Below, piece by piece: positions 10,808-23,238 of a DNA stretch of 64,000 nt (position 1 is its first letter; every line of letters begins with the position of its first letter). Made by a program: the position numbers and the translations under genes. The stretch lies in the NCBI GenBank assembly GCA_014925825.1, contig JACGCK010000020.1, positions 124,001-188,000 of the forward strand, given 5' to 3'. This DNA is from Pholiota molesta. Taxonomy: Eukaryota > Basidiomycota > Agaricomycetes > Agaricales > Strophariaceae. The notes under the pieces are model-generated. The model saw nothing but the letters and a program-made list of their open reading frames with translations, was not told where the DNA came from and made no database searches.

Positions 10808-12289
10808 ATGCACTTTCAACTCGACGGAAACCATTTCCAAGAAGCCACCCTCTCAAACGCGCAGAAGCTCAACATGTCTCAGCCAAAGAAGATGCCCGAC
10901 GGTGGAGTTCATTTTCTCAATCTGCCTCCCGATGATACTGACGTCGGCTGCTTGCTGTCATTTCAAGTTCGCCTCGGTTCCTCTGGAGTGAAGGTTTCAA
11001 AAATCATCCTGGGATGCATGTCTTACGGGTCACCAGAGTGGCAGTCGTGGGTCCTAGAGGAGGAGGAATCGATCAAACATATCAAGGCTGCGTGAGTACG
11101 TTTAATTGAGACACGGCGTTCATAGCGATTGACGTATTCATATTAGGTACGACGCAGGAATCAATACTTTCGACACTGCGAATGTGTGCTGATTCCTGTG
11201 CTTCCAAATATCGGAACTCACTTTTCGTCAATAGGTGTATTCGAATGGGCAATCAGAAAGTATTCTAGGCAAAGCGATCAAGCAGCTTGGTCTTCCTCGT
11301 GATGAAATCGTAGTAATGACGAAGGTTTGCTTTGCCCGAAATCTTATATAGATACCCTAATGACGATGATTGATTATTTACCCAGGTGCAAGGGGTTGTT
11401 GGGAGGTGGCCGGGCCATTTTCCATGGGCTCCAGGTGTTGACCTCGACGAGCTTGGCTTCGTCAACCAATGGGGGCTTAGTCGTAAGGTTTGAAAATTCT
11501 CTTGTACAAATCTCGCTAGAAAGTTGTTGATCTCCTACACCAATTTAGCATATCTTTGACAGCGTTCAGAAGGCTACAATGTAAGCTCAGATTTTCGTTC
11601 AAGTTACGGTATCCGGGAATGCTCATCCTTCGATGTCATACAGGCCATCGATTTGACTCGAACACTCCCATTGAGGGAACGGTGAGGTAATTGAGGCTCT
11701 GACTTCTAGACATTATGCCCAACTCACAATAATTGGTTTAGATGCAAGCGCTCCATGACGTCGTGAAAGCTGGATATATCCGGTACATCGGCATGTCTTC
11801 ATGCTGGGCCTGGCAATGCAAGTATTTTATGTTACGATATCTTTCTCTATGGACGCTCAATATTGATCCCGATTACTATCAGTCCATGCAATGCAGAGTA
11901 CGTACATGCGATAAGACCTATTAACGATGTTGCTGATAGAGACGACGATTTAGATTATGCGATCAACAACAAATTAACGCCTTTCATTTCTATGCAAAAC
12001 CATTATAATGTAGTGTATTGCGAAGAAAAAAGGGAGATGTTCCCAACGTTGAATGTGAGCTCTCACTTGTGGGCATTTTTATATCACACTAATTACTCCC
12101 TAGCACTTCGGAGTTGGGTCTATTCCTTGGTCGCCCCTTGCACGCGGGCTTGTCACCCGCCCTCTCGGATCGAAGGATGATGCTGGTCGAGGAAAAGTTG
12201 ACAGGTGGGCGATTGAATTTTTGTTATAAAGGAGTCTTTTTGACGTTCTGACTCCGTTGTTGTGAAGGATGATTAATGGCTACGTTTAA
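10808..12289 (+). pseudogene. Aldo-keto reductase (YakC/aryl-alcohol-dehydrogenase type), decayed
   Basis: Exons can be followed at 10808 (or 10874)-11091, 11147-11183, 11235-11324, 11386-11487, 11549-11580, 11644-11681, 11742-11817, 11883-11897, 11954-12054, 12104-12204 and 12268-12289. Family signatures are clear: VSKIILGCMSYGSPEWQ, DAGINTFDTANVYSNG (Asp and Tyr of the catalytic tetrad), EIVVMTK (Lys), HRFD (His), YIRYIGMSSCWAWQ and IPWSPLARG. Intron 7 starts GCAAGT (GC-AG type). Two defects argue for a pseudogene. Between 11580 and 11646 the segment that should encode the Y-I-D-x-L-Q-C strand before the His is degenerate and the frame does not carry through. The protein also ends at MINGYV, some 70 or more residues short of the family, lacking the C-terminal cofactor-binding part. 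It converges on the FAD monooxygenase, only 27 bases away. Confidence 0.65.
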
Positions 12290-12316
12290 GTGTTCGATGT
12301 TCAATGTCAGCACTAA

Positions 12317-14153
12317 CTACTTGAGCATCAGCAAAGCCCGCTCGTGGTCCTCTTCGGCCGTTGTCTCCCATGCATAGCGCCAATCACGCACAATCACGTC
12401 CCCCAGACGCTCAACCCTTGACTGCGTCCAACTCTCTTCGTTTCCGGTATCTTCATCTTCATCTGAGCCATTCTTTCCATGCTCTGGTACGTTAAATTCA
12501 TACAGAAGCCCGTGCATCCGCGAAAAGTGGTGTACGAGATTCGCAGCGGGGCGCCGGATTGCGTCGTACACGCGTGTTAGAGTAGGGACAGACGCTGATG
12601 ATCGGAGACCTTCTGCAATGAGGTGCGCTAGGATGTAGGCGTCCTATAAAGTTGTAAGCGATATAAGAAAGCAACGCAAGGAGACGTTTTACAGACCTCA
12701 ATTGCTTGACCGGCACCGTTTCCCTGGTGAGGCGTCATGGCGTGCGCCTATATAATAATTTGGAAGGTCAATATCGAATCGCATTGGATGAAAATAAGAA
12801 AGGAACGTACGGCATCGCCAAGCAGGAGAATACGGCCAGAGGCAGAAACGTAGCTACTTAGCGGTCGAATTGCATGAATGGCCCAACGGGAAGGTTTCTG
12901 CGTATTCTACTCAGGAAAATCGAGCGAAATCAGTACGCATTGTTAAGTCACAGCAATGTCTGTACACGTACATGGACGAGCTGCTGGACCTCCTCCTCCC
13001 AGACATCGAAAAAAGGAATTACTTCCTCCTTCGTGACGTCTTCGAAAGAGGGTCCAGTGTACTTGGTTCCTTCCTTAGAGAGATCCGAGATATAGGCCGC
13101 TACGTTGACGACACGGCCCTGGAGGATTGGGTACGCGACGACATGCTACAGTGTGGGGTAGCATTAAGTCCAAATTCAAGGAATTCAAGAATACATAATG
13201 GGAGGATAACTCACCTGGTTCTTACCACAGTACTGGTATAACGTGCGTGAGTGGAGAGACGATTCGAAATGAAAATTTGCTCACCACAACATGAGTCGTC
13301 AACGCCCTATGTTCCGGCATTTTCGCTCTGAGGACACTGCTATCGACCGCACACCGATACGCCAACGTCCCGCTCCACACAGGATCAGCGTCAGCGTGCC
13401 CCGCATTCGACGCCTCGGGATTTTCGGACACGAGCTGCTTGCGAATGATAGATTTGATGCCGTCTGCGCCTATGAGGAGATCACAAGCTGCCGTTCTTCC
13501 ATCGGCGAAAGTGAGCTGGATTGGGGACGCCGCGTCAGCCGTAAGCTCGGTGTAAGAGACGAGACGGCTGGATAGGTGGCATGTGATGGACGGCGAGAGA
13601 TGCTTCAGCAAGACCTCTTGTACGATGGCACGATGAAAAGAGAGTGGTGTGCCTGTATTGATATATAAGTAAGAATTTTAGGATACTTTCTGCTGCTGCT
13701 TCACGATTTGAGAGAAGGAAGACATACCGGCGAACACTAGATCACGAATAGACATGCCTTCCCTCTGATCCGATTTCCTAAACTGAAATCCAAGGCCTGC
13801 AAACACATTCTCATCAACACTCGTATTGACAGACTGCACTCACGAGGCGGACCAGTACCATCTGGGACATGCTGCCCAGGAGCCAAGTAAGTTGCGAGCT
13901 CCGCCGTCACCCCTAGTTTCTCCAGGATCTTCCAAGCGCGCGGCCAGAACGTGATGCCTGCCCCAATCTGTGTCAATTCTGGAGCGGCTTCATATATATC
14001 TATGTTAATGGCGTTGGGGTCGAGGTTCAGGCTGCTGAGTGCCACAGCTAATGACAGGCCCCCGATGCCGCCACCTCTGTGCATGGTGTTGAAAGATGAC
14101 ACAATTATATTTGGTTGATGGAGGACATACATAATTCCGATTCGCAAAGGCAT
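12317..14153 (-). CDS. FAD-dependent monooxygenase, salicylate-hydroxylase type
   Basis: Nine exons: 14153-14131, 14076-13844, 13796-13728, 13652-13285, 13232-13215 (only 18 bases), 13145-12972, 12897-12811, 12747-12697 and 12643-12317. All junctions keep frame, giving 449 residues. Domain landmarks in order: Rossmann loop GGGIGG (residues 9-14), GAGITFWPRAWKILEKLG near 55, the DG motif IGADG (169-172 region), then GDAAHAMTPHQGNGAGQAIEDA (about 322-343, the GD motif that binds FAD ribityl). The C-terminus has RRPAANLVHHFSR and a W/A-rich tail. The family hydroxylates small aromatics with NAD(P)H and O2. The start is the ATG directly before LRIGI, giving the dinucleotide fold at the extreme N-terminus as expected. 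Neighbours are an aldo-keto reductase remnant and an SDR, so a role in aromatic or secondary metabolism is plausible (inference). Confidence 0.88.
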
Positions 14154-15201
14154 CCCTTGGCGTAAGATAAGAGTCGCAGCTGAAAGAGGGGAAGGTGTGT
14201 GCTGAACATCATGGGAACTTGAAGATTCTCTCATGCGCATTTCGACGTCGGGCCAATTATAGAATCAACATACCAGCGCGATACAATCCAAATTTGTTGA
14301 AATGATTCGTCTCTCCAAGATTCCATCGTTCAAGACATCGAGGATGTGCTGGGCATAGCGTTCGAAGGAGGTCGCCCCAACTTGCAAGACTTAAATTACG
14401 GAGTCCTCCTCGACGCGTCTACCAATGGCCAAGTGGCGCCGACCACTGTCTTTTGAATTGTCATCGTACCGTCCCTCCGTCGTAGTTGCGGCCCTTTCAG
14501 TGTAAAATAATCGTCAGATGTGCAAATTCCAAAAAGCTGGCTTGCCACAGGATGCTAAAATTTAAATTGGAACTGCAGTGAGGTGCCTCAAGGCTGCGCT
14601 GCCAATGTGATTCCTGAGCGACACATAGTATCAAGTTATGAGAAGAGTCGACGCAGGAAGCATAATCCACAAGGTATCTGTCAAATGGAAACGAGTCAAA
14701 CGACAGGCATTCCTTCAAGTCGCTTGCATTATTCTTCACTTGTCGGACTTGGTCGGATATTGAATTTTTACCGCAAGCGGCCGCCGGCAACACAACCCTG
14801 CATGCTCCGAGTCTTCGACCTTGCTTCGACCAAGTTTCAAATTTCCAGCGCTCAGCGCGCGCACAGCTTCCAACTTTCAAAATGGTTAATTTCGCGCTAT
14901 GAACTCGATTTTCTTCTTCTTCGAAGCCTCTCCATCATTCCCCAATGCTGCTAGAAAGCTTCATCCGCATCACCAATGGCAATATTTCAGCGCACTTTCC
15001 CCTCAAGTTCGGGCTCGGCCTTCGGGGCCCAGCATGATTTGAGTCAGGCTACGCTCGCACTTCCCGAAATAACCATGACCGACCTGCAATTGGGCTCGTT
15101 TAGTCAATCCCCGTCGCCGGTCGCCCGAACTTGTCCACCTCATCCAACTAGCACGTACTGGTCTTTGCGCTTCCATCCAGATTCCAATTCCATTGTTGGC
15201 C
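14154..15201. other. Intergenic stretch between the divergent FAD monooxygenase and SDR genes
   Basis: Likely holds both promoters. No gene was recognised; the open frames at 14497-14954 overlap on opposite strands and match no family I know. Confidence 0.4.
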
Positions 15202-15208
15202 TATAAAA
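15202..15208 (+). promoter_or_regulatory. TATA box of the intact SDR gene
   Basis: TATAAAA lies 111 bases before the ATG at 15319, with no in-frame ATG between that would change the start. Confidence 0.5.
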
Positions 15209-15318
15209 CCAGGGAGTCTGTTGGAGATGGATCACCAACAACAGCTACTCCAGCTTCAGCATTCGCTACTCATCGCACTCTCAACCAACTCACCATCAAT
15301 CAATTCGAGATAAATAAC

Positions 15319-16180
15319 ATGCCTTCCTGGTTGATCACTGGCGCCAACAGAGGCATCGGCTATAGTACTGTCGAGCACTTGGTGAGTTCTCTTAGACGCG
15401 CGGTGTGAACATATTGTCCTGACAGAATGTCACGCCACAGCTCAAGGACGAAGCCAACTTCGTCATTGCCACGGCACGCGACGTATCCGGCTCCGAATTG
15501 CAAGCTTTGGCAAAGACACACCCGAACACCCTCAAGGTGGTCGAACTTGACATAACTAGTCAAGAGAGCGTAGATAGGGCTGTTGAAGCCGTTACGCCGC
15601 TCCTCCCCAACGGGCTCGACTACCTTGTGAACAACGCTGGGAAGAACCCCCAACCGACGACGGCTTTCGAAGACTTGTAAGTTGCTGTTTGATACTTTTC
15701 GTCTGGAGCCTCCAGTCGCTTACCCTCTTTATCAGGAACCTCGACGAATTCGCAGATGAAATGACCTTCAGCACCGTCGCACCCCTGCGCGTCTCCCGCG
15801 CGTTCCTCCCGCTCATCAAGAAGTCCGAACTGAAGCGCATCATCTTCATCTCCTCCGTCCTCGCCTCCTCCCACATCACCTCCCTCATGGCGGGCCAGTT
15901 CAACGCCTACTCCGTGGCCAAGGCCGCGCTGAACATGCTCGCGCACAAATGGGCCGCGACGCTGAAATGCGACGGCGTCACCACCGCCGCGATTCACCCC
16001 GGCTGGTCGCAGACGGCGCTCGGCGAGGGCATCAATGAGTGGATGGCAGAGTACGCGCCTCAGGTGCCCCATTTCCCGCCTGAGGCCGCGGCCGGGAACG
16101 TGGTCAAGATCTCGGAGGCGCTGACGCTGGAGAAGACGGGGGCGTTCTGGCATTTCGATGGTACGAACTTGCCCTGGTAG
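15319..16180 (+). CDS. Short-chain dehydrogenase/reductase (intact copy)
   Basis: Three exons, 15319-15381, 15441-15676 and 15736-16180, give 247 residues, the usual length of classical SDRs. Seen: cofactor loop TGANRGIG (residues 7-14), NNAG (85-88), FISS (catalytic Ser near 139-140) and YSVAK (158-162, catalytic Tyr and Lys), followed by IHPGW. The C-terminal FWHFDGTNLPW end is a useful tag because it recurs in copies elsewhere in the window. The enzyme is expected to be a soluble NAD(P)H oxidoreductase; the substrate is unknown. It precedes the first STAND gene by 924 bases. Broken relatives lie at 26360-26428 and 31301-31513, and a full-length copy with a stop lies at 43502-44373. Exon lengths 63 and 236 are identical to that last copy. 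Confidence 0.9.
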
Positions 16181-17104
16181 AACGCGCCATTGTTGTATTT
16201 TAGATACTCCCCATGAGGGAAATTTATATATTTCTTCGCATATTATTGACTCCTTCTATTGTTGCCTGCACAAATCTCGCTTGTACTGTATGGAGGGACC
16301 AGGAGCACTGGAGACTAAGAACATCATATAGGAAATACGTGAATGGACGACATCTTGTCTATGTTCGCTTGGGTCTGGAAGCCTCTTCGACGCTATGGCT
16401 CTGTTGCGAGGTCCGAATTTTCTTGGACTGGGCGGTTTCGACCCACCTGGGCCTCAGCATGGTCATGGTTGGCATTATCAATGCTCTGTGGTCATAACGA
16501 ACACAGACGATCGTTGACCGCTTCCCTTGCAGTCTGTCGGTCTTGGATTCATGACTGTCAGTACGTTTTATTTGGCAGCCATGATCAGGGGACTTGCTTG
16601 TCATCGCGTCGCAATACAGCCGTCTACGATCGCGTTGTATAATGGTGGTTACGTTGTAGTAGCTTTTGATATTGTAGCGGAATACTTAGACCGAATGCGA
16701 AAACAGATTATGTGTGGTGGTGTGATGATTCCTATTGTACTCCCATTGACAATCTGCGCATTCTACTTATAAGCTTTGGCTGTATACATTTGCATGTGGT
16801 CCTCAAAGCCGGTGTCGTAGGAAAGAATACATGCAAGGCCAATGTGGCCTATTAATATACGTTGAGGCTATAATTAAGGAAGACAAAAGGAAGATGTGCA
16901 TGACACTGCATGTCGAACGTTAACACAAAAATACATATCATTGCTGGAAGTGGTTATTGTTCCATGTGAAAACAGCCGGAAAAAGTCCATTTTTAACCCG
17001 TTCACAATAGATTGTTTCCCAAAGAAACAGCCATTGCCTCCAGCAGTGTATAACATCGTGCTTTGTTTTTCGTGTACAAGGTTACCCCCTTCTTTGCTGC
17101 CACC
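16181..17104. other. Intergenic stretch between the SDR and the first STAND gene
   Basis: No gene recognised. The matching interval before the second STAND gene is only about 356 bases, so part of this stretch was lost there or gained here. No clear TATA box directly precedes the STAND start. Confidence 0.4.
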
Positions 17105-20100
17105 ATGGGCGCCAACGAAAACCCTAATGTTCCTGCTACAGTCAATCGAAACTCATCTAGCACTGTCGATACCAGCATAGAGTTCGTCAATATTGTAGTC
17201 GCCATCGTAAAAGAGGTCAGTGAGATGCTGAAAAGCGTCCCATATGTGAAATCTTTGTCGGGTGTGATACTTCAGATCATCAGAGTTAGAGACGTAAGTT
17301 GCCACCGTTTGCGATCATGTATGCCTTTTGACATCGCGATGTGCTGTATCTAGGAAATCAAAGCAAATAAGCAACGATGCCGCGAAATTATCGACAAGAT
17401 ACTCCGGATGTCGAAATCGATCTATCAGAAGCTGGCCGAGGTTGCGCAGTCGAGCCAAAGGGAGAAATTGAGCAGGTTAGAGAGCCAACTGAACGAGCAC
17501 ACTCGGTAAGGCTCATTGGTAACAATATGTATTATTATCAAGCGCTGAACCGGTCTTCAAGTGCCCTTATCGCCGTTTACAAGGCATTAGAGAGACATAG
17601 ATCATCTCGATCTGGATTTTCCCGCCTAATAAATCGTGGGTTGGATGAGTTAAATGAGCACGATCGCCGTCTCGACGAGCTAAATACTCAACTTATTTTG
17701 GTGCGCATGGTGTTATTTTTAAATAATTTTCGTGTATTGATAACTACGGTTCAAACTATAGGATATTATTTTTCGCATTACGATGGAACAAGCGGGATCT
17801 GGTCCCATATTAAATCAACAGACATTTCCTGAGTATGTGGAACTCTCATTAATTATTACGCATTAACACGACTCAAACAATGTTCTTGGTCCTCTTAGTA
17901 TTCCAGAACATATCCTCCCGCCGAAGCCCAACCTGATGGTCGAGCGCGAAACGCAATATGATACGGCACTCGAAGTTCTCCGTCGCACAGAACCATCTCG
18001 TGTCGCCATTCTGGGGGGCGGCGGATTCGGGAAGACGACATTGGCGCGATCAATTCTTCATGATCCAAAGATCTTCGAGCGCTACGAATATCGATACTTC
18101 TTATCCTGCGAGGCGATGGCTGACATCGATGCTTTGCTTTTGGGTATCTGCAATATGCTGGACATCACGGCTACACCCTCCGCCATGCTAGCATCTATAA
18201 GACGCAGGCTAGAGACGTCTACTACCCTCCTCTGCCTCGATAACTTCGAAACTCCCTGGGAGCTGCCTTCCACTCGGACGAGGACGGAGGATGCACTAGC
18301 GTCCATCGCCGACATTCCCAGTCTTTCTCTCATTATCACGATACGTGGTACTCAACGGCCCTCCAAAGTCGCATGGTCGCACCCTCAGATACCACCCTTA
18401 CCCACCCTATCCTCCGAAAGCGCCCACGAGATCCTGCAGAATATCTGCCCAAACCACATAGTTGATGATTTTACTCAGCAACTTCTCGATGGCGTCGATG
18501 GAATACCCTTGGCGATCACGTTGATATCAACACTTCTTCGTGACGGGGAGTCTTCGCGAGAGTTGTGGACTCGATGGACGAAAGAGCAGACTGCCGTCGT
18601 TGAGAATGGTGGTGAGGGTCGCGAGTCCAATCTGAATGCGTCGATAGCCCTGTCGATGAATAGTCCTCGAATGACAAAGGATCCTGATTCTCTGACTCTC
18701 CTGGCTGCTCTATCATTGCTACCTGACGGCTTTCCGTCGGCTTCGATTGAAGAACTCGAAGAATATCTCGGCATCACAGAAATACGAAAACTCTTACGGA
18801 CTTTGCGAGCTGTTGCATTGATCAAGCCAGAGGATAGCTCCCCATCTCCTCGCATACAAATGCTGTCCCCAATCCTTCTTTTCTGTCATCAATCCCTCTC
18901 TTCCGAAATTTCTTTGGTGCTTGGGCCGCTTACAGAATATTACATTGGCATGCTGAAGCTTTCAGATGGCGAAACATCTAATCCCCACATCTACCAGCAA
19001 TTCACTCCGGAAATTCAGAATATCCATTCGATCTTCCAGAAAGTCTACATAGCTGGGTACCAGCAAGATATGGGGGTGCTTATACAGTGTACTGCCATTC
19101 TCCTTAACTGGTCCCGGGAGATTGGCTACATCAATCAGGACACCATTCAGATGGCGCTCACTCGATCTGCGAGTCATCCGATCCCGCGTGCCCACTGCCT
19201 CACGTCATTGGGCGGGTTGCTATGTAATTCGGAGGCCCACTTCACAGAGGCCGAAAAGTGCTATCGTGAGGCCGCAGAGCTCTTCAAAGAGGGGAATTCT
19301 ACCGTGTCCGAAGCAAAGGCATTGCACTATCTTGGCAATACACTTGCCAACATGAGCCAGCTGCACGAAGCCGAACTTGTATACAACACGAGTCTCACGC
19401 TCTACACCCAAGCAAATGATCAAAAGGGACAAGCACATATTCGCCATAGCCTTGGGCATTTGCACCTTGATAAGGGACAATATGCGGAGGCGGAGGCGAA
19501 CTTGAAAAATGCACTAGATGCCTTCAAACAAATGGGGGATCTCGTAGGCATTACCATGACTGCTCTGAACCTAGCCAACCTGCATGAGATCCTTGGTGAT
19601 CTAGCCATATCCGAAAAACTTGCCGCCAAAGCCTTAGCTGCCGCAAAAGAAGCCAATTATAAATACGGGGAAGGACGAGCACTTGTCGTTCTGGGTTGTA
19701 TTCACGCTCGAACAAATAGGCTTACAGATGCCAGACAGGCTCTCGAGCAGGCCCTTTCTATCTTCAAGCAGCGGAACAATGCCACCGATCATCTCATAGT
19801 TATCGGTCACCTAGGGAAGGTATACATCCAATCAGATCAGCTATCTGCTGCCCAGGCGCTGCTCACAGCGTCCGTCAATGTGGACCTGGACATTATTCCG
19901 ATAGCCGACATTCTTACCACCCTCGGGTGGGTTTATATCTGTGCAGATCACCTTGAAAAGGCCAAACATGTGTTAGACCAAGCTCTTCTGCTCTACCAAA
20001 AAATCGGAGTCGAAAACGGGCAGGCTGATGCTCTCGCGCATCTAGGCACTGTGTACTTCAGGTCCAACCGACTCGATAAAGCAGAGCGGACGCTCAATCT

Positions 20101-20503
20101 CATCCCGAAGTTGGGGAAATGGTGCGATATCGAGATGCGCCATTTATGGGTCCTTGGGGACATCTGCATCATCAAAGGACAGCTCGAAGACGCGGAAGGG
20201 TTTTTGGACGAAGCTATGGTACAAGCAGAAGATTATGAATCCTCGTATCAGCAAGGCAATATCCTTCGAAGCATCGGAACCCTCAATATTAAGCGAGGCC
20301 ACGTCGATCTGGCAATCGCCGAATTCCAAGAAGCGCTCGAGCTCCATCGTCAGGCGCAGTGGGTCTCCGAGCAGGCGACGGACCTCAAGCGACTCGGCGA
20401 GGCGTACGAAATATCAGGGCGGTCCGAGGACGCAGCAGCGGCATTCAAGCTGGCGGATGAACTTATGGAGAGCGTTCGCGAGGCGCGAACGCTCGGGTTA
20501 TGA
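17105..20503 (+). CDS. NLR-like STAND protein: MLKL-like helical domain, NB-ARC, TPR repeats (copy 1)
   Basis: Five exons (17105-17293, 17354-17505, 17562-17700, 17762-17832, 17899-20503) give 1051 residues. Residues 1 to about 185 are an all-helical N-terminus, with VVAIVKEVSEML, YVKSLSGVILQII and a K/R/E-rich helix pair, resembling the MLKL-type four-helix domain often found in mushroom NLR-like proteins. Then the nucleotide-binding domain: P-loop GGGGFGKTT (223-231), Walker B LCLDNFE (D298), TIRG sensor (331-334), GIPLAI (about 385-390) and a winged-helix segment. From about residue 605 to the end run some eleven TPR units of about 40 residues. STAND proteins act as oligomerising switches in non-self recognition or cell death; the MLKL-type domain would be the effector (inference). 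The start follows CCACC. It is a close paralogue of the gene at 26785-30160. Confidence 0.85.
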
Positions 20504-23238
20504 TGGGGTTTTTTTTGTCATGACATGGACATTTTTTGAACGTACATACACCAGCACATACCTTTTCTCTTTCTTTGTATTGGATGTATGTGGATAGGAT
20601 TGTAACGAGTACCCGGCTACCATAGCCATATTTATTTTTCAGTCCTCATACAAGAAACTACCTTTTAAAGCTTGGATCTTTGCATCTTCATTTGGCACTT
20701 GAGAGCGCAAATTGGAACTAGCCGTACAGGAACGATTGAAGACATTCAAATAGATTAGTGATACAGACATATCAGGCAGACATATCTAGCTCTTCCTATT
20801 CTAAGAGACGGGGTGTTTTCCAAGATCGAGTCGATCACCGTTGGTAATATTTCGCAGAGGTATGATTCAGATGACGAAACATAGTGCCGGTCGATTAGCA
20901 GCAGAGGAGTGGGTGAAGGGGGGCCACGAGTCAATAGCGGAGGTGCTGGTGGACGAGGAATTGAGATCGAGAAAGACGCTGGCGGTAGTAGACAGCGCAG
21001 AACTGACGCGTAACGGCTGTCGACGCCTGTTTCGGGTGACGAACAGGGAACGACAGAGGCAAGCAATGGGAAGGACGCTCTGGTTCGAAGACAATTTTGC
21101 ATTGTTCCGAGAGAGCACTGTCGATTATCTCCACTATCACACCAAGTGCGTGTGGGGCGCGTACAGTGCAGATCCGAGCCATTGGATGTGCAAGCCTAAT
21201 GGAGCGTGCCCGTGCTGAAAATGCGCAGATTCAGGCCCAGGGAGCAGCACGGCGCAAGATGATATCTGGCGAAGGCCGTCTCGGATTGACGGGTGCCAGA
21301 CTCAAAAGACGATGGCGAGAGGAGGCTAAGGAAGTTTTTTTTTTGAACGTGGCATATCCACCACGGATACCAAGCGCCAAGTTCGAATCCACGTTCCTAT
21401 TAGTATGAAATTTTCGATAGACAACAATCAACATCGAACGCGTCTGGGGCTGTCGGAGCAGCAACTGCGGCGCGCGTGGTGATGCATGATCTGAGCATGG
21501 GGAGTGGATTTGAGATACGAGATGAGGCTACGAGTAACGAAGCTGGCGGAGTCTCATCGCGAGTCGCGACCATCGCGCAAGTTGAAGAGGAGAGTGGAGT
21601 CAGTGGACAAAAAGTGGAAGCGAGCGCACTGCGCAGACCGCGTGCACGTGTGGAGTCCGTGCGCGGGAACGGGTCCGCAAGGATTTTCGCTTCCATCGAT
21701 GATCCTACTGTTCTTCCTACCCACATCCTTCCTCGCCTACATACAATCGCAGCGTTGCTCCTCACCCAGCGCGCTCAACGGGCGTTATTATCGCCGAACG
21801 AATTGCTAGGGGAGAGCACTAGAGCGTGTAGAAGAGGATGGGACCGCGGCAGGCTTGATTGCAGAAGCCGCGAACGTCCACTGGAAAACGAGCCGTGCCC
21901 CGCACGCATTGACGCCCTGCTAGTGTTGACGCTGTTGACGCTGGCGGATGGCGGGGGGCCCAGCTTGGTGTGTGGTGTGCGCTGGCACGGTATGCCCAAA
22001 AGAAGTTTTGCATTGTTGACTTTTGACTTTTGTTCATAGAAAGTCGTTTGCAAGAATTTGCGCTCCACCCACACCTGACATCCTGGCATCCCTTTGGCTG
22101 CGACTCATCGCTATCCTGCATGCCATCCTATTCCCCTCCTATCTGCCCCCGTACACTGCTGCTCATCTGCATCCGTCACCGCACCTCTCCCCCATCCCTC
22201 AGTGATTGTCGGAGGAGCACAGTCCTGTGGCGGTTGGTAATGATGAGTGCGTAGGGGCAGAGCAAGTGGGCGAATTCCAATGTTTCATGCATTCCCCTGC
22301 ATTCAGTTTCTCAGCGCGGTGCCACTGGCGCCCAGAAGTTCTGTTTATCACTGTATTTCTCATGCCCCTCCGACGCTTGGTAGCCGCACACACCGCCCTA
22401 AGTAACCATTTCCGCCTCCGCGCGCCTGCCGTCTCTGCGTTCATATGACATCTCCCTTCCATGATCTCGGCCAGCCTCGCATCCAAGCGCGCGAGACGCT
22501 ATGCAATGCTGCAGTGATATGGGATGCCCTTGCGCGTTTTCATTACACGACGTGTCTGCGTGGCCACTGCCCATTCAGTCTTCCCTCCGTCCAGTCTGCT
22601 CGCACTTGAAGCCGCTCTTTTGCGAGTCGCGGTAGATAGAGGGGGCCGGTGTATAGTTCGAGTACTCTCTGTTCCTACCCATCAATCTGCGTAATGAATG
22701 AAATTTCTTTTCGACATGGAAGAGGTTGACTTGCAAGTATTTCAAGGAGTCTTTTGGAAGCCAATACCGAGAATAAATGTTCTATTGGCAAAAAAAAACA
22801 GACATCTGAGGCCGGAGAGAGGCACCAGTGTCTTGAATCAGTCCGCATTCCATCCTGCCGCTTCTCCTACCCATGCCCTCCCTCGCCTGCAATCACGGCC
22901 TATCTCTTCACCCTGCTCGCTCAACTCCATCGCGGGCGACTGCGAGCACTGTGTTCAGACTTTTCTCGAAGGTCCAAAATCAAACATAACTAACTGCCTT
23001 GACAATTGCATTACCGAGTTTCTGCCTCAGACTCCATATGTGGCTGGCTACGTGCTTGCATCATTTGAAGGCCGCTCAATCCAGAAACACAGAGAAACTA
23101 TCATTCACAGGCCGACAAAAAGCTTGTGTGCTTAATTATGACTATGAGATAACACAAATTTTAAAAGCGCCAGTGTGTGAACGTTACTGGAAAAGCCAAT
23201 CTTTCAATTTTCCAATCATTAGACACGAGTACTAGAAT
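20504..23238. other. Intergenic stretch downstream of the first STAND gene
   Basis: No gene recognised. The first 250 bases share scattered matches with the 3' flank of the second STAND gene (for example CTTCATTTG and GCGCAAA blocks), so the duplication extends past the stop codon. The remainder has overlapping short frames on both strands with no family resemblance. Confidence 0.4.
20802..20880. repeat. Dispersed repeat, copy 1
   Basis: TAAGAGACGGGGTGTT, then GAGTCGATC and GACGAAAC, in the same order and spacing as at 25884-25962. Identity over 79 bases is roughly three quarters by eye. Non-coding. Confidence 0.6.

Noticed and set aside
21346..21395. tRNA-like signal: GTTCGAATCC with a complementary 7-base stem
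   Set aside because: Only 50 bases between stem ends and no D or anticodon arms; too short for a tRNA.
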